A stretch of 64,000 nucleotides of DNA. It comes from Natrinema sp031626495. GTDB taxonomy: Archaea > Halobacteriota > Halobacteria > Halobacteriales > Natrialbaceae. Under the pieces are notes generated by a model. That model was not told the DNA's origin and made no database searches. It saw only the letters and a program-made list of their open reading frames with translations. The position numbers and the translations under genes are program-made. The stretch spans positions 310,001 through 374,000 of the forward strand of contig NZ_JAMQOJ010000001.1 of assembly GCF_031626495.1 (NCBI RefSeq). Reading direction: 5' to 3'. Of this stretch, positions 49,185 through 57,442 are shown in pieces (the first letter of the stretch is position 1; every line of letters starts with the position of its first letter).

Positions 49185-50498
49185 ATGACTGAGCGTTCGG
49201 ACTCGCCGGCCGTTCGCCGGCTCACCGACTGGGATGCGACTCGACTCGAGTCCTTCATCGATGCGTACGGCTCGCCGCTGTACGTCCTCGACCTCGAGCG
49301 CGTCCGGGAGAACTACCGACGGCTCGAGGCCGTTTTCCCCGACGCAGAGATCCTCTACGCGGTGAAGGCGAACGCGCTGGGCGACGTACTCACGGTGCTG
49401 CTCGAGGAAGGCGCGGGCCTCGAGTGTGCCTCCGCGGGCGAAGTCCAGCGGGCGCTGGAAGCCGGCGCGTCAGGGTCGGAGGTTCACTACACGGCGGTCA
49501 ACCCGCCGGCGCAGGACCTCGACTGGATCGTCGACGCCTGGAACGAACACCCGGAGCTGACGGTCACCGCCGGCTCGGAGGACACGATCGATCGGCTGGC
49601 CGACCGCGGCTACGACGGCCGGCTCTGTCTGCGTGTCAACCCCGGAATCGGCGCGGGTCACCACGAGAAAGTCCAGACCGGCGCGGCCGCGAAGTTCGGC
49701 GTCCCGGCCGAACGCGCCGTCGAGGTCCTCCGAGACGCCGCCGACCGCGGTTTCGACGTGGTCGGGATCCACGCCCACGTCGGCTCGGGCGTCTCGAGCG
49801 ACCAGCTCGACGACCACCGGGAGTTCGTCGCGCGAATGGGCGGATTAGCACGAGAGGTCAGTGAGGCGATCGACGGCGACGGCCTCGAGTTCGTCGACGT
49901 CGGCGGCGGCTTCGGCGTCCCGTACCGCGAGGACGAGGAGCCGCTGGACCTCGCGTCGGTCGCCGACGCGACCCGAGAAGCCCTCGGCGAGATAGACGCG
50001 CGCCTGACGATCGAACCCGGCCGCTACTTCGTCGCGGACGCGGGCGTGCTCCTCACCGAAGTGAACACGGTCAAGGAGGCCCGCGATACGGTCGTCGCCG
50101 GCGTCGACGCGGGGATGACGACGCTGATTCGACCGGCGATGTACGACGCCTACCATCCGATCCGGAACCTGACGGCCGACGCAGCGGAAGCCGCCGAAAC
50201 GGCCGGCTCGAGTGCTGCTGAGGCTCGCGAGACGATTCCACAGACCGTAGCTGGGCCGATTTGCGAGAGCGGCGACGTATTCTGTTCGAATCGCGACCTC
50301 CCGGCGAGCGAGCGCGGCGACGTCCTCGCGATCGGCAACGCGGGTGCTTACGGCTACGAGATGGCGAATCAGTACAACTCTCGGCCCCGGCCCGCGTCGG
50401 TCGTCCGCGACGGCGAGGCAGTCCGGCTCTCGCGACGCCGCGAGACCGTCGAGGACGTGACGCGGGTGGAACGCGAGGCGCGAACGGTGCGAGACTAA
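49185..50498 (+). CDS. lysA: Diaminopimelate decarboxylase
   Basis: A 437-residue fold-type III PLP enzyme. The PLP lysine is in EILYAVKANALGDVLTVLLE. HAHVGSGVSSDQLDDHREFV and VDVGGGFGVPYREDEEPLDL bind the cofactor phosphate. GPICESGDVFCSNRDLP supplies the catalytic Cys-Glu-Ser-Gly loop. It decarboxylates meso-diaminopimelate to lysine. The ATG at 49185 is selected over an in-frame ATG ten codons upstream. Its stop codon lies in the loop of a long inverted repeat (50481-50516). Confidence 0.94.
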   Translation: MTERSDSPAVRRLTDWDATRLESFIDAYGSPLYVLDLERVRENYRRLEAVFPDAEILYAVKANALGDVLTVLLEEGAGLECASAGEVQRALEAGASGSEVHYTAVNPPAQDLDWIVDAWNEHPELTVTAGSEDTIDRLADRGYDGRLCLRVNPGIGAGHHEKVQTGAAAKFGVPAERAVEVLRDAADRGFDVVGIHAHVGSGVSSDQLDDHREFVARMGGLAREVSEAIDGDGLEFVDVGGGFGVPYREDEEPLDLASVADATREALGEIDARLTIEPGRYFVADAGVLLTEVNTVKEARDTVVAGVDAGMTTLIRPAMYDAYHPIRNLTADAAEAAETAGSSAAEARETIPQTVAGPICESGDVFCSNRDLPASERGDVLAIGNAGAYGYEMANQYNSRPRPASVVRDGEAVRLSRRRETVEDVTRVEREARTVRD

Positions 50499-50535
50499 CG
50501 TCTCGCATGCCGTTCGCGCGGCGCTGCCGCGCGAA
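50481..50535. repeat. Two overlapping hairpins, the first enclosing the lysA stop codon
   Basis: CGAACGG...GCGAGAC (50481-50495) pairs with GTCTCGC...CCGTTCG (50500-50516), leaving the stop codon TAA plus C in the loop and a two-base bulge. The second, TTCGCGCGGC/GCCGCGCGAA around GCT, occupies 50513-50535. The sequence up to 50740 contains no gene and looks like an inserted GC-rich element separating lysA from dapF. Confidence 0.6.
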
Positions 50536-50740
50536 GACGAAGTGAGCGCCTCGAGGAGATGAGCGGGAAGGGACGACCCGCGAACGCGAGCCCGGAACGG
50601 AGTGTGGGTCGTGGCTCGCTGACACAATCGGCGAGCGACGGATTGAAGACGCAACCGAACAGAGAAGGTGTACACGACTGCGAGGTCGCCGAGGAACCCG
50701 TCGGCGACCGCGACGACGAGCACACACCACTGATCGCACG

Positions 50741-51571
50741 ATGACCGTTCCATTCCAGAAGTACCACGGCACCGGCAACGACTTTCTAATTATCCACGCG
50801 GACGAATACGTCCCCGACCGCGGCGCACTCGCCGAACGCGAGTGCGATCGCGACGACGGCGTCGGTGCCGACGGCGTTCTCTACCTCGCTCTCGAGGAGA
50901 AATTCAACCCGCCTCGCGTCGTCATGACGCTGGTCCAGCCCGACGGCGCGACGGCGCCTATGTGCGGCAACGGCGCTCGCTGCGCCGCCGAGTGGGCGAT
51001 GGAGCGAACGGGGACCGATAGCGTGATGATCGACACGCAGGCGGGCACACTGCGCGCCGATCGAGCGGGCGAGGACATCATCATCGAAATGGGGACCCCC
51101 ACGTTCGATCCCGACGAGATCCCCGTCGACGCCGACGAGCAGGTGTTCGAGGAGGAGATCGAGGGCCTCGAGGTAACGATGGTAAACACCGGCGTCCCCC
51201 ACGCCGTCGCGTTCGTCGACGACGTAGACGACGTCGACCTCGAGGCGGTCGCGCCGGCCGTTCGCTACGCGGACGTCTTCCCGAAGGGGACGAACGTCAC
51301 CGTCGCGAGCCCCGACGGTTCGGGCGGCTTCCGCCAGCGCACGTACGAGCGCGGCGTCGAGGGCGAGACCGAATCCTGTGGCACCGGTGCGGTCGCGATC
51401 GCCGTCGTCGCGCGCCGACTCGGCCTCACCGACGCCGACCCGGTGACCGTCTCACCGCCCGGCGGCGACCTGCAGGTAAGCTTCAACGAGCGCGGAAACG
51501 CGACCCTCGCCGGCCCGGTCGAACACGAGTTCGACGGCGAGGTGGCCGTCGAATCTCCCGTCCAGTCGTGA
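50741..51571 (+). CDS. dapF: Diaminopimelate epimerase
   Basis: A 276-residue racemase. Both catalytic cysteines are visible: APMCGNGARCAAEWA and TESCGTGAVAIAVVA. The N-terminus VPFQKYHGTGNDFLIIHADE is typical. It converts LL- to meso-diaminopimelate without cofactor. It is coupled to dapE by a four-base GTGA overlap and separated from lysA by 242 bp of repeat-rich DNA, so it may use its own promoter. Confidence 0.95.
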   Translation: MTVPFQKYHGTGNDFLIIHADEYVPDRGALAERECDRDDGVGADGVLYLALEEKFNPPRVVMTLVQPDGATAPMCGNGARCAAEWAMERTGTDSVMIDTQAGTLRADRAGEDIIIEMGTPTFDPDEIPVDADEQVFEEEIEGLEVTMVNTGVPHAVAFVDDVDDVDLEAVAPAVRYADVFPKGTNVTVASPDGSGGFRQRTYERGVEGETESCGTGAVAIAVVARRLGLTDADPVTVSPPGGDLQVSFNERGNATLAGPVEHEFDGEVAVESPVQS

Positions 51572-52722
51572 CGGGGTTCGACTCGAGCGCGGACGGCGCG
51601 TTCGATCCGATCGCGTTCCTCGAGGACGCCGTCCAGCACGCTTCCCACGAGGACGTCGACCCGATGCGGGAATTTCTCTGCGAGACGCTCGCAGACCAGG
51701 GTCTCGAGGCCCGCGTCGACGGTGGGGGGAACGTGCTGGCCGCCCGCGGTCCGCCCGCTGCCGATACCGAGACCCACGTCGTACTGAACACGCACATCGA
51801 TACGGTCTCGCCCCACGTCCCGTTCGAGCGCGACGAGGACGCCGCCGAGGCTGACGAGGGTGCCGTGATTCGCGGCCGGGGCTCCTGTGACGCGAAGGGT
51901 CCGCTCGCGGCCATCCTCTCGGCTTTCTTCGCCGTAGAGCCGACTGACGGCCGCGTCACGCTCGCGATCACCCCCGACGAGGAGGTGCTCTCGACGGGCG
52001 CGTACGCGCTGGTATCCGGTGAGGAATCCCCGACGCGGGACGCCGACGCGGTGATCGTCGGCGAGCCGACCGGCCTCGACGTCTGTACCGCTGCGAAAGG
52101 GCGCTTTCAGGGAACGATCCACCTGTCGGGAGCGAACGCCCACGCAGCCGAACCGGAGACCGGAATCAACGCTGTCGCGGCCCTCGAGCCCGTCCTCGCG
52201 GCGATTCGGACCTTCGACGAGCGCGACGATGCACCCCCCGCTCACCCCGAACTCGGCGCGGCGACGCTGACGCCGACCGTCGTCGAGGGCGGCGAGGCCA
52301 CGAACCAGGTGCCGGCCGACTGCGCGCTGACCGTCGACCGACGGAGCGTTCCGCCGGAGACCGCCGACGGATTTCACGAGGCGTTTTCTGCCCATCTGCG
52401 GGCCGCCGTCCCCGACGACGTGAGTCTGGAGTTCCGCTTTACCGACCGGCCGACGCCGTTTCTCGAGGCGTGGGACACCGACCCCGACGCGCGGGTGGTG
52501 CAGACGCTTGCGGACGCGGCCGGCGGCGACGTGCGCCCGTTCACCGCGGCGACGGAGGCCTCCTACTTCGCTGCGGACGCGCCGACGGTCGTCTTCGGGC
52601 CCGGCGTCCTCGCCGACGACGAGGGGGCCGTCGCGCACGCCCCGCGGGAATATGTCCGGGTCGCTGACGTTCGCGAGGCGGCGAACGCGCTCGAGACGAC
52701 GCTCGCAGACTTGATTGCGTAA
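51568..52722 (+). CDS. dapE: Succinyl-diaminopimelate desuccinylase-type M20 peptidase
   Basis: A 384-residue di-zinc M20 enzyme. Metal ligands are in VVLNTHIDTVSPHVPF (His, Asp), GRGSCDAKGPLAAILSAFF (Asp), AITPDEEVLSTGAYAL (Glu-Glu) and, near the C-terminus, AHAPREYVRVAD (His). The dimerisation domain has IHLSGANAHAAEPETGINAV. It removes succinate from N-succinyl-LL-diaminopimelate, matching dapD. The GTG at 51568 overlaps the stop of dapF. A related acetylornithine or acetyl-lysine deacetylase is possible, but the operon supports DapE. Confidence 0.92.
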   Translation: MTGFDSSADGAFDPIAFLEDAVQHASHEDVDPMREFLCETLADQGLEARVDGGGNVLAARGPPAADTETHVVLNTHIDTVSPHVPFERDEDAAEADEGAVIRGRGSCDAKGPLAAILSAFFAVEPTDGRVTLAITPDEEVLSTGAYALVSGEESPTRDADAVIVGEPTGLDVCTAAKGRFQGTIHLSGANAHAAEPETGINAVAALEPVLAAIRTFDERDDAPPAHPELGAATLTPTVVEGGEATNQVPADCALTVDRRSVPPETADGFHEAFSAHLRAAVPDDVSLEFRFTDRPTPFLEAWDTDPDARVVQTLADAAGGDVRPFTAATEASYFAADAPTVVFGPGVLADDEGAVAHAPREYVRVADVREAANALETTLADLIA

Positions 52723-52803
52723 CGTTCTCGTCGAGGCGTGTCGCTCGAGCGTTCCCCCGAACGATTTTGTCAATTGAACACCAACTATGTGTGGGTAGAT
52801 ACC

Positions 52804-53022
52804 ATGCAAAAGAACGTCGGCGGGATCGACCGAACAGGACGTCTCATCGTCGGCACGGTCGCTGCATTGGCCGGTATCGCCGCGCTGACGGGCTACTGGG
52901 CCGTTGGCATCGTGACCGCGCTCGTCGCGCTCGTCATCGGCGTGATCTTGCTGGTGACCGGGACGACCCAGAAGTGTCCGATCAACGACGCCGCCGGGAT
53001 CGATACGACGAACCGGCGGTGA
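52804..53022 (+). CDS. DUF2892 (YgaP-like) inner membrane protein
   Basis: A 72-residue protein with MQKNVGGIDRTGRLIVGTVA, two hydrophobic helices and TQKCPINDAAGIDTT near the end. This is the DUF2892 pattern, also seen as the transmembrane part of YgaP rhodaneses. The conserved Cys in KCP is present. The ATG at 52804 is the family start. The function is unknown. It is a single gene convergent with the transporter pair. Confidence 0.85.
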   Translation: MQKNVGGIDRTGRLIVGTVAALAGIAALTGYWAVGIVTALVALVIGVILLVTGTTQKCPINDAAGIDTTNRR

Positions 53023-53037
53023 ACTCGAGGGGACGGC

Positions 53038-53454
53038 TCACACGGACATCAGCGCGATCGCCAGCACGCTCAACCCGATCGCGGCGACCTTGCGGGCGGT
53101 GACCGCCTCGTCGAAGGCGACGATGCCGACGAGCGAACTGACGACGATGAAGAGGCCGTAGATCGGGACGACGACGCTGACCGGCCCGAGCGCGAGCGCC
53201 CGATAGTAGGTCAGCAGGCCGACTGTCAGCAGGACGCCCATCACAGCGATGTACGGCGTCCGGGGGTGTCGGAGATAGGGCCGAACCGACAGCCCGCGGT
53301 AGCGGATCACCAGTCCGACAGTGACGAACATCACCGAGTTCGAGAGGAACACCGCTAGCGTGCTCGGCAGGTCGGTCATCGCGATCGAGAGCAGCGGCGC
53401 GACCAGGCTGTAGGCCAGGCAGGCGAGGATCGACAGCCCGAGGTAGCGGCGCAT
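53038..53454 (-). CDS. EamA-type half-transporter (second of a pair)
   Basis: A 138-residue membrane protein with about five hydrophobic helices and a single EamA repeat. LACLAYSLVAPLLSIAMTDL is at the N-terminus, and YYRALALGPVSVVVPIYGLF near residue 90 is the DMT-family signature. The adjacent upstream gene is homologous along its whole length, so the two probably form a heterodimeric drug/metabolite transporter. The ATG at 53454 is chosen; a GTG one codon earlier would overlap the upstream stop more deeply. The substrate is unknown. Confidence 0.85.
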   Translation of the reverse strand: MRRYLGLSILACLAYSLVAPLLSIAMTDLPSTLAVFLSNSVMFVTVGLVIRYRGLSVRPYLRHPRTPYIAVMGVLLTVGLLTYYRALALGPVSVVVPIYGLFIVVSSLVGIVAFDEAVTARKVAAIGLSVLAIALMSV

Positions 53455-53876
53455 CACTCCTCACCCCCGACGGCGAGGTAGATCGCGAGCACCGCGACGA
53501 CGATCCCGGCCGCGCGGGTGGCGGTCAGCTCCTCGCCGAGAAAGGCGATCCCGATGATCGAACTCCCGACGATGAAGAGGCCGTAGATCGGGACGACGAC
53601 GCTGACCGGACCCTGCTCGAGCGCCTGATAGTACGCCAAGATTCCGGTCGAGAGGAAGAGGCCGGCGACGTAGACGATCCCCGCCGCGGGAGTGGTCGCG
53701 TCGGCCGGCCGGCCGGTGCCCGTGGCGACGAGGACGACGGTCGTCAGGCAGAGGAAGATCGTCGTCGAGAGGAAGAGCGCGACCGCGGGCGGCACGTCCG
53801 ACGTGACGACGCTCGTCAGCGGTGCGACGAGCCCGTACGTGACGAGGGCGACGATCACCCACAGCAGGTACTCCAT
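53454..53876 (-). CDS. EamA-type half-transporter (first of a pair)
   Basis: A 140-residue membrane protein with a single EamA repeat: VIVALVTYGLVAPLTSVVTS and YYQALEQGPVSVVVPIYGLF. It shares the phrase GPVSVVVPIYGLFIV with its neighbour and aligns throughout. Its stop overlaps the start of the neighbour. Single-repeat DMT proteins work as dimers, as in EmrE, so this is half of a likely heterodimer. The ATG at 53876 begins MEYLLWVIVALVTYG. Confidence 0.85.
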   Translation of the reverse strand: MEYLLWVIVALVTYGLVAPLTSVVTSDVPPAVALFLSTTIFLCLTTVVLVATGTGRPADATTPAAGIVYVAGLFLSTGILAYYQALEQGPVSVVVPIYGLFIVGSSIIGIAFLGEELTATRAAGIVVAVLAIYLAVGGEE

Positions 53877-53978
53877 ATCGGCTCGTCACCGACGGTGCCC
53901 TATACTGTCACGATCTCGGAACGCAGGGCCGCAACCGGCGTCCTCGACGAGACGGCGACAGCCCGCGCGGAAAACCGG

Positions 53979-55373
53979 CTACTCGCCGCGCTCGAGGTCG
54001 GCGACCAACTCGCTCGCGACGCCGGTGTATCCAGTGGGAGTCAGTGCGTGCAGTTCCTCGCGAACGTCGTCGTCGACCTCGAGTTCGTCGAACATCGCGC
54101 GGAAGTCTGCGAGGGTGACGTCTTTCCCCCGAGTGACCGCCTTGACGCGCTCGTAGGCGTCGGCCTGACCCTCGCGCCGGAGGATCGTCTGGACGGCTTC
54201 GCCGATGATTTCGGGCGTGTTCTCGAGGTCGTCGCGCATGACCTGCTCGTTGGGAACGACCTTCGAGAGCCCGGCGGCGGTCTTCCCGTAGCCGATCAGG
54301 CAGTGGGCGAACGCGCTCCCGATATTGCGCTTGACCGTCGAGTCGGAGAGGTCTCGCTGGAGCCGAGAGGTGGTGACGTAGTCGGCGAGGAAGGTCAGAT
54401 CGGAGTTGGCCTTCGAGAGGTTGCCCTCGCTGTTCTCGAAGTCGATCGGGTTCACCTTGTGGGGCATCGTCGACGAGCCGGTCTCACCTTCGACGGCCTC
54501 CTGACCGAGGTAGCGGTCGGAGACGTAGAGCCACACGTCGAGATCGAGGTCGAGCAACACGTCGTTTGCCCCGCGGAACGCGTCGAACAGCGCCGCGAGG
54601 TCGTCGCAGGGGTTGACCTGTGTCGTGAGCGATTCGAACTCGAGTCCCAGATCCGTGACGAACTCCTCTGCGAAGGCCTGCCAGTCCACGTCGGGATAGG
54701 CGGCGACGTGGGCCGCGTAGGTGCCTGAAGCCCCACCGAGTTTCCCGCTGAGGTCGTCGGTGGCTCGCCGAATTCGGCCCGTCGCGCGACCGAGCCGCGA
54801 GGCGTAGACGGCCATCTCTTTGCCGAAGGTCGTCGGCGTCGCGGGCTGGCCGTGGGTGCGGGCCAGCATCGGGAGGTCGCGGTACTCGCGAGCCATCTCC
54901 GCGAGCGTATCGCGCACGTCGTACAGTTCGGGAAGGAGCACCTCGTCGACGGCGTCGCGGACGAGCAGTCGGTGTGCGAGGTTGTTCACGTCCTCGCTGG
55001 TCAGCCCGAAGTGGATCCAGGCCGAGGCGTCGCTGTCGTCGGGCAGCCGATGGCGGACGAAGTACTCGACGGCCTTCACGTCGTGGTTCGTCGCCTCGAA
55101 CTCCTCGTGGCCCTCGGTCTCGAGTTTCTTGATCAGCCGGGCGTCCTCCTCGGCGAAGTGCTCGTAGAGGCCGCGCAGGTGTTCGCGATCCGCGAGGTCG
55201 AGTTCCAGCGGCGTCGCCTCGAGGTCGGCCAGCGAGATCAGGTACTCGACTTCGACGCGAACGCGGGCGCGCATCAGCGCGGCCTCGCTCGCGTACGGCG
55301 ACAGCGGCGCGGTCCGGCCGCCGTACCGGCCGTCCAGCGGTGAGACGGCGTACAGGGCGTCGGTCTCGGTCAT
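53979..55373 (-). CDS. purB: Adenylosuccinate lyase
   Basis: A 464-residue fumarase/aspartase-superfamily enzyme. The family signature SSTMPHKVNPIDFENSEGN is near residue 300. HFGLTSEDVNNLAHRLLV and PMLARTHGQPATPTTFGKEM carry the catalytic histidine regions. It acts twice in purine synthesis, releasing fumarate from SAICAR and from adenylosuccinate. The ATG at 55373 begins MTETDALYAVSPLDGRYGGR. It is divergent from purNH, which acts immediately after it in the pathway. Confidence 0.95.
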   Translation of the reverse strand: MTETDALYAVSPLDGRYGGRTAPLSPYASEAALMRARVRVEVEYLISLADLEATPLELDLADREHLRGLYEHFAEEDARLIKKLETEGHEEFEATNHDVKAVEYFVRHRLPDDSDASAWIHFGLTSEDVNNLAHRLLVRDAVDEVLLPELYDVRDTLAEMAREYRDLPMLARTHGQPATPTTFGKEMAVYASRLGRATGRIRRATDDLSGKLGGASGTYAAHVAAYPDVDWQAFAEEFVTDLGLEFESLTTQVNPCDDLAALFDAFRGANDVLLDLDLDVWLYVSDRYLGQEAVEGETGSSTMPHKVNPIDFENSEGNLSKANSDLTFLADYVTTSRLQRDLSDSTVKRNIGSAFAHCLIGYGKTAAGLSKVVPNEQVMRDDLENTPEIIGEAVQTILRREGQADAYERVKAVTRGKDVTLADFRAMFDELEVDDDVREELHALTPTGYTGVASELVADLERGE

Positions 55374-55550
55374 ACCCGTCGTTGGTCGAGGTGGTCGCAA
55401 AAGCGTGTCGAAACCCCTGTCCGGACTGGGCCACGAGCGTGCATACCTCCGGGGGGTGAGCCGAGAATACGGCCCGAATGATACACGTTTGTGCATACAA
55501 CGGGGCTCGAGACCGCAACCACTTTGCCGCTCGCGGGCGCGGGTTCGACC

Positions 55551-57188
55551 ATGACGCGAATCGCCGGGATGGCCGGCAACCGAGGGCGCAACCTGTTGAA
55601 CATCGCCGACCGACGGCCGGGCGGGGCCGAGTTCGCGGTAATCCTGACGAACACGGAAGACGCGCCGGTGCTCGAGGCCGCCGAGGAACGCGGGATTCCG
55701 ACCGAAGTCGTCCCGATGGACGACGACATGAGCCGCCGCGAGCACGAGGAAGCGGTGCTCGAGGCCCTCTCGGAGTACGAGTTCGATCTGGTCTGTCTGG
55801 ACGGCTACATGCGGATCCTCTCGGATACGTTCCTCGAAGAGGCCCCGACGACGCTGAACGTCCACCCCGCCTTGCTGCCCGCCTTCCCCGGGATGGACGC
55901 CTGGAGCGACGCGCTCGAGGCCGGCGTCTCGGTCACCGGCTGTACGGTCCACGTCGTCACCGACGCGACCGACGAGAACGGCGACGTCGTCGAAGCGGAG
56001 GTCGACGCCGGCCCGATCGTCACCCAGGAGCCGATTCCGGTCTATGAGGGCGACGACGAAGAGACGTTGAAGGAGCGCGTCCTCTACGAGGGCGAGTTCC
56101 GCGCGTACCCCCGTGCAGTGAAGTGGTTCGCCGAGGGAGCCGTGTCCGTGGATACGGACGCGGGTGGGGTATCGGTCGACGCCGATGTCGCGAGCACTGA
56201 GGCCGATGGCCACGACGGGCTGCCGGCCCGCCGACTGATTTCGGACGACCGCGCGGACACCCTCCGCTACGGGGAGAACCCACACCAGGACGCGGCGGTC
56301 TACGCCGACTACACCACGGACGAGGCCAGCGTCGTCCACGCCGACCAGTTGAACGAGGGCGCGAAGTCGCTGTCGTACAACAACTACAACGACGCCGATG
56401 GCGCGCTGAATCTGATCAAGGAGTTCGACGAGCCCGCAGCGGCGGTCATCAAGCACACGAACCCCGCGGGCTGTGCGACCGCCGATTCGCTGGCCGAGGC
56501 CTACGAGAAGGCCCTCTCGACGGATCCGATGAGCGCCTTCGGCGGCATCGTCGCGCTCAATCGGGAGTGCGACGCCGCCACTGCAGAGCAAATCATCGAC
56601 TCGTTCAAGGAGGTCGTCGTCGCACCTGACTACACCGACGACGCCCTCGAGGTCCTCTTCGAGAAGGACAATTTGCGCGTACTGGATGTCGGCGAGTTAG
56701 GTGAGCGCACGGAGCGCTTCACGGAGAAGCCCCTCGTGGGCGGTCGACTCGTGCAAGAACGGGACCTCCAGTCGATTTCGGTCGACGACCTCGAGGTCGT
56801 CACCGAGCGCGAGCCCACCGAGGAGGAGCTCGAGACGATGGTCTTCGCGTGGCAGACGCTCAAACACGTCAAGTCCAACGGGATCCTCTTCGCGGACGGC
56901 ACCGAGACGGTCGGCATCGGCATGGGACAGGTCTCCCGCGTCGACGCGGTTCGGTTGGCGGCGATGAAGGCCGACGAACACGCGGAGGGCAAGGACGCCG
57001 AGGGCGCAGTCATGGCCTCGGACGCCTTCTTCCCGTTCCCGGACGGCATCGAGGAGGCCGCCGAGGCGGGTATCGAGGCGGTCGTCCAGCCCGGCGGCTC
57101 GGTCAACGACGAGGACGTGATCGAGGCCGCTGACGAGCACGGCATTGCGATGGCGTTTACGGGGCAGCGGTCTTTCAGGCACGACTGA
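55551..57188 (+). CDS. purH: Fused phosphoribosylglycinamide formyltransferase / AICAR formyltransferase
   Basis: A 545-residue fusion. Residues about 1-195 form a PurN-type formyltransferase (MTRIAGMAGNRGRNLLNIAD, then LDGYMRILSDTFLEE and LNVHPALLPAFPGMDAWSDA, with Asn-x-His and a downstream Asp). Residues about 225-545 form the AICAR transformylase part of PurH (LRYGENPHQDAAVYADYTTD, AVIKHTNPAGCATADSLAEA). There is no IMP cyclohydrolase domain; archaea use PurO for that step. This fusion is known in haloarchaea. The ATG at 55551 is chosen; an upstream in-frame ATG adds 20 atypical residues. Confidence 0.92.
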   Translation: MTRIAGMAGNRGRNLLNIADRRPGGAEFAVILTNTEDAPVLEAAEERGIPTEVVPMDDDMSRREHEEAVLEALSEYEFDLVCLDGYMRILSDTFLEEAPTTLNVHPALLPAFPGMDAWSDALEAGVSVTGCTVHVVTDATDENGDVVEAEVDAGPIVTQEPIPVYEGDDEETLKERVLYEGEFRAYPRAVKWFAEGAVSVDTDAGGVSVDADVASTEADGHDGLPARRLISDDRADTLRYGENPHQDAAVYADYTTDEASVVHADQLNEGAKSLSYNNYNDADGALNLIKEFDEPAAAVIKHTNPAGCATADSLAEAYEKALSTDPMSAFGGIVALNRECDAATAEQIIDSFKEVVVAPDYTDDALEVLFEKDNLRVLDVGELGERTERFTEKPLVGGRLVQERDLQSISVDDLEVVTEREPTEEELETMVFAWQTLKHVKSNGILFADGTETVGIGMGQVSRVDAVRLAAMKADEHAEGKDAEGAVMASDAFFPFPDGIEEAAEAGIEAVVQPGGSVNDEDVIEAADEHGIAMAFTGQRSFRHD

Positions 57189-57204
57189 GCGAGAGCGAAG
57201 GCGT

Positions 57205-57253
57205 GTCTGAAATTCGAAAGACGATCGAAGTGACGTCTTTCGTCGGTTCAGAC
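57205..57253. terminator. Nested inverted repeat after purNH
   Basis: GTCTGAA (57205-57211) pairs with TTCAGAC (57247-57253), and inside GAAAGACG (57216-57223) pairs with CGTCTTTC (57234-57241). This two-tier hairpin starts 17 nt after the purNH stop and may stabilise or end the transcript. There is no T-run. Confidence 0.45.
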
Positions 57254-57442
57254 GCGATTAGATCCGTGACGGCTGAAGGGAAGAAACGGATTTGTGGTCG
57301 AGATTTCGGAACCAGCGCAAGGCGGGTTCCCTCGAGGCGGCGAACGATCGACCCGACATCGGAACTCCCGTCGCTCGAGCGATCCGAACCGGGCCGCGAC
57401 CAGATCGGCTGTTTTTAATCGCTTCTCGAGGATCGTTCGTTC

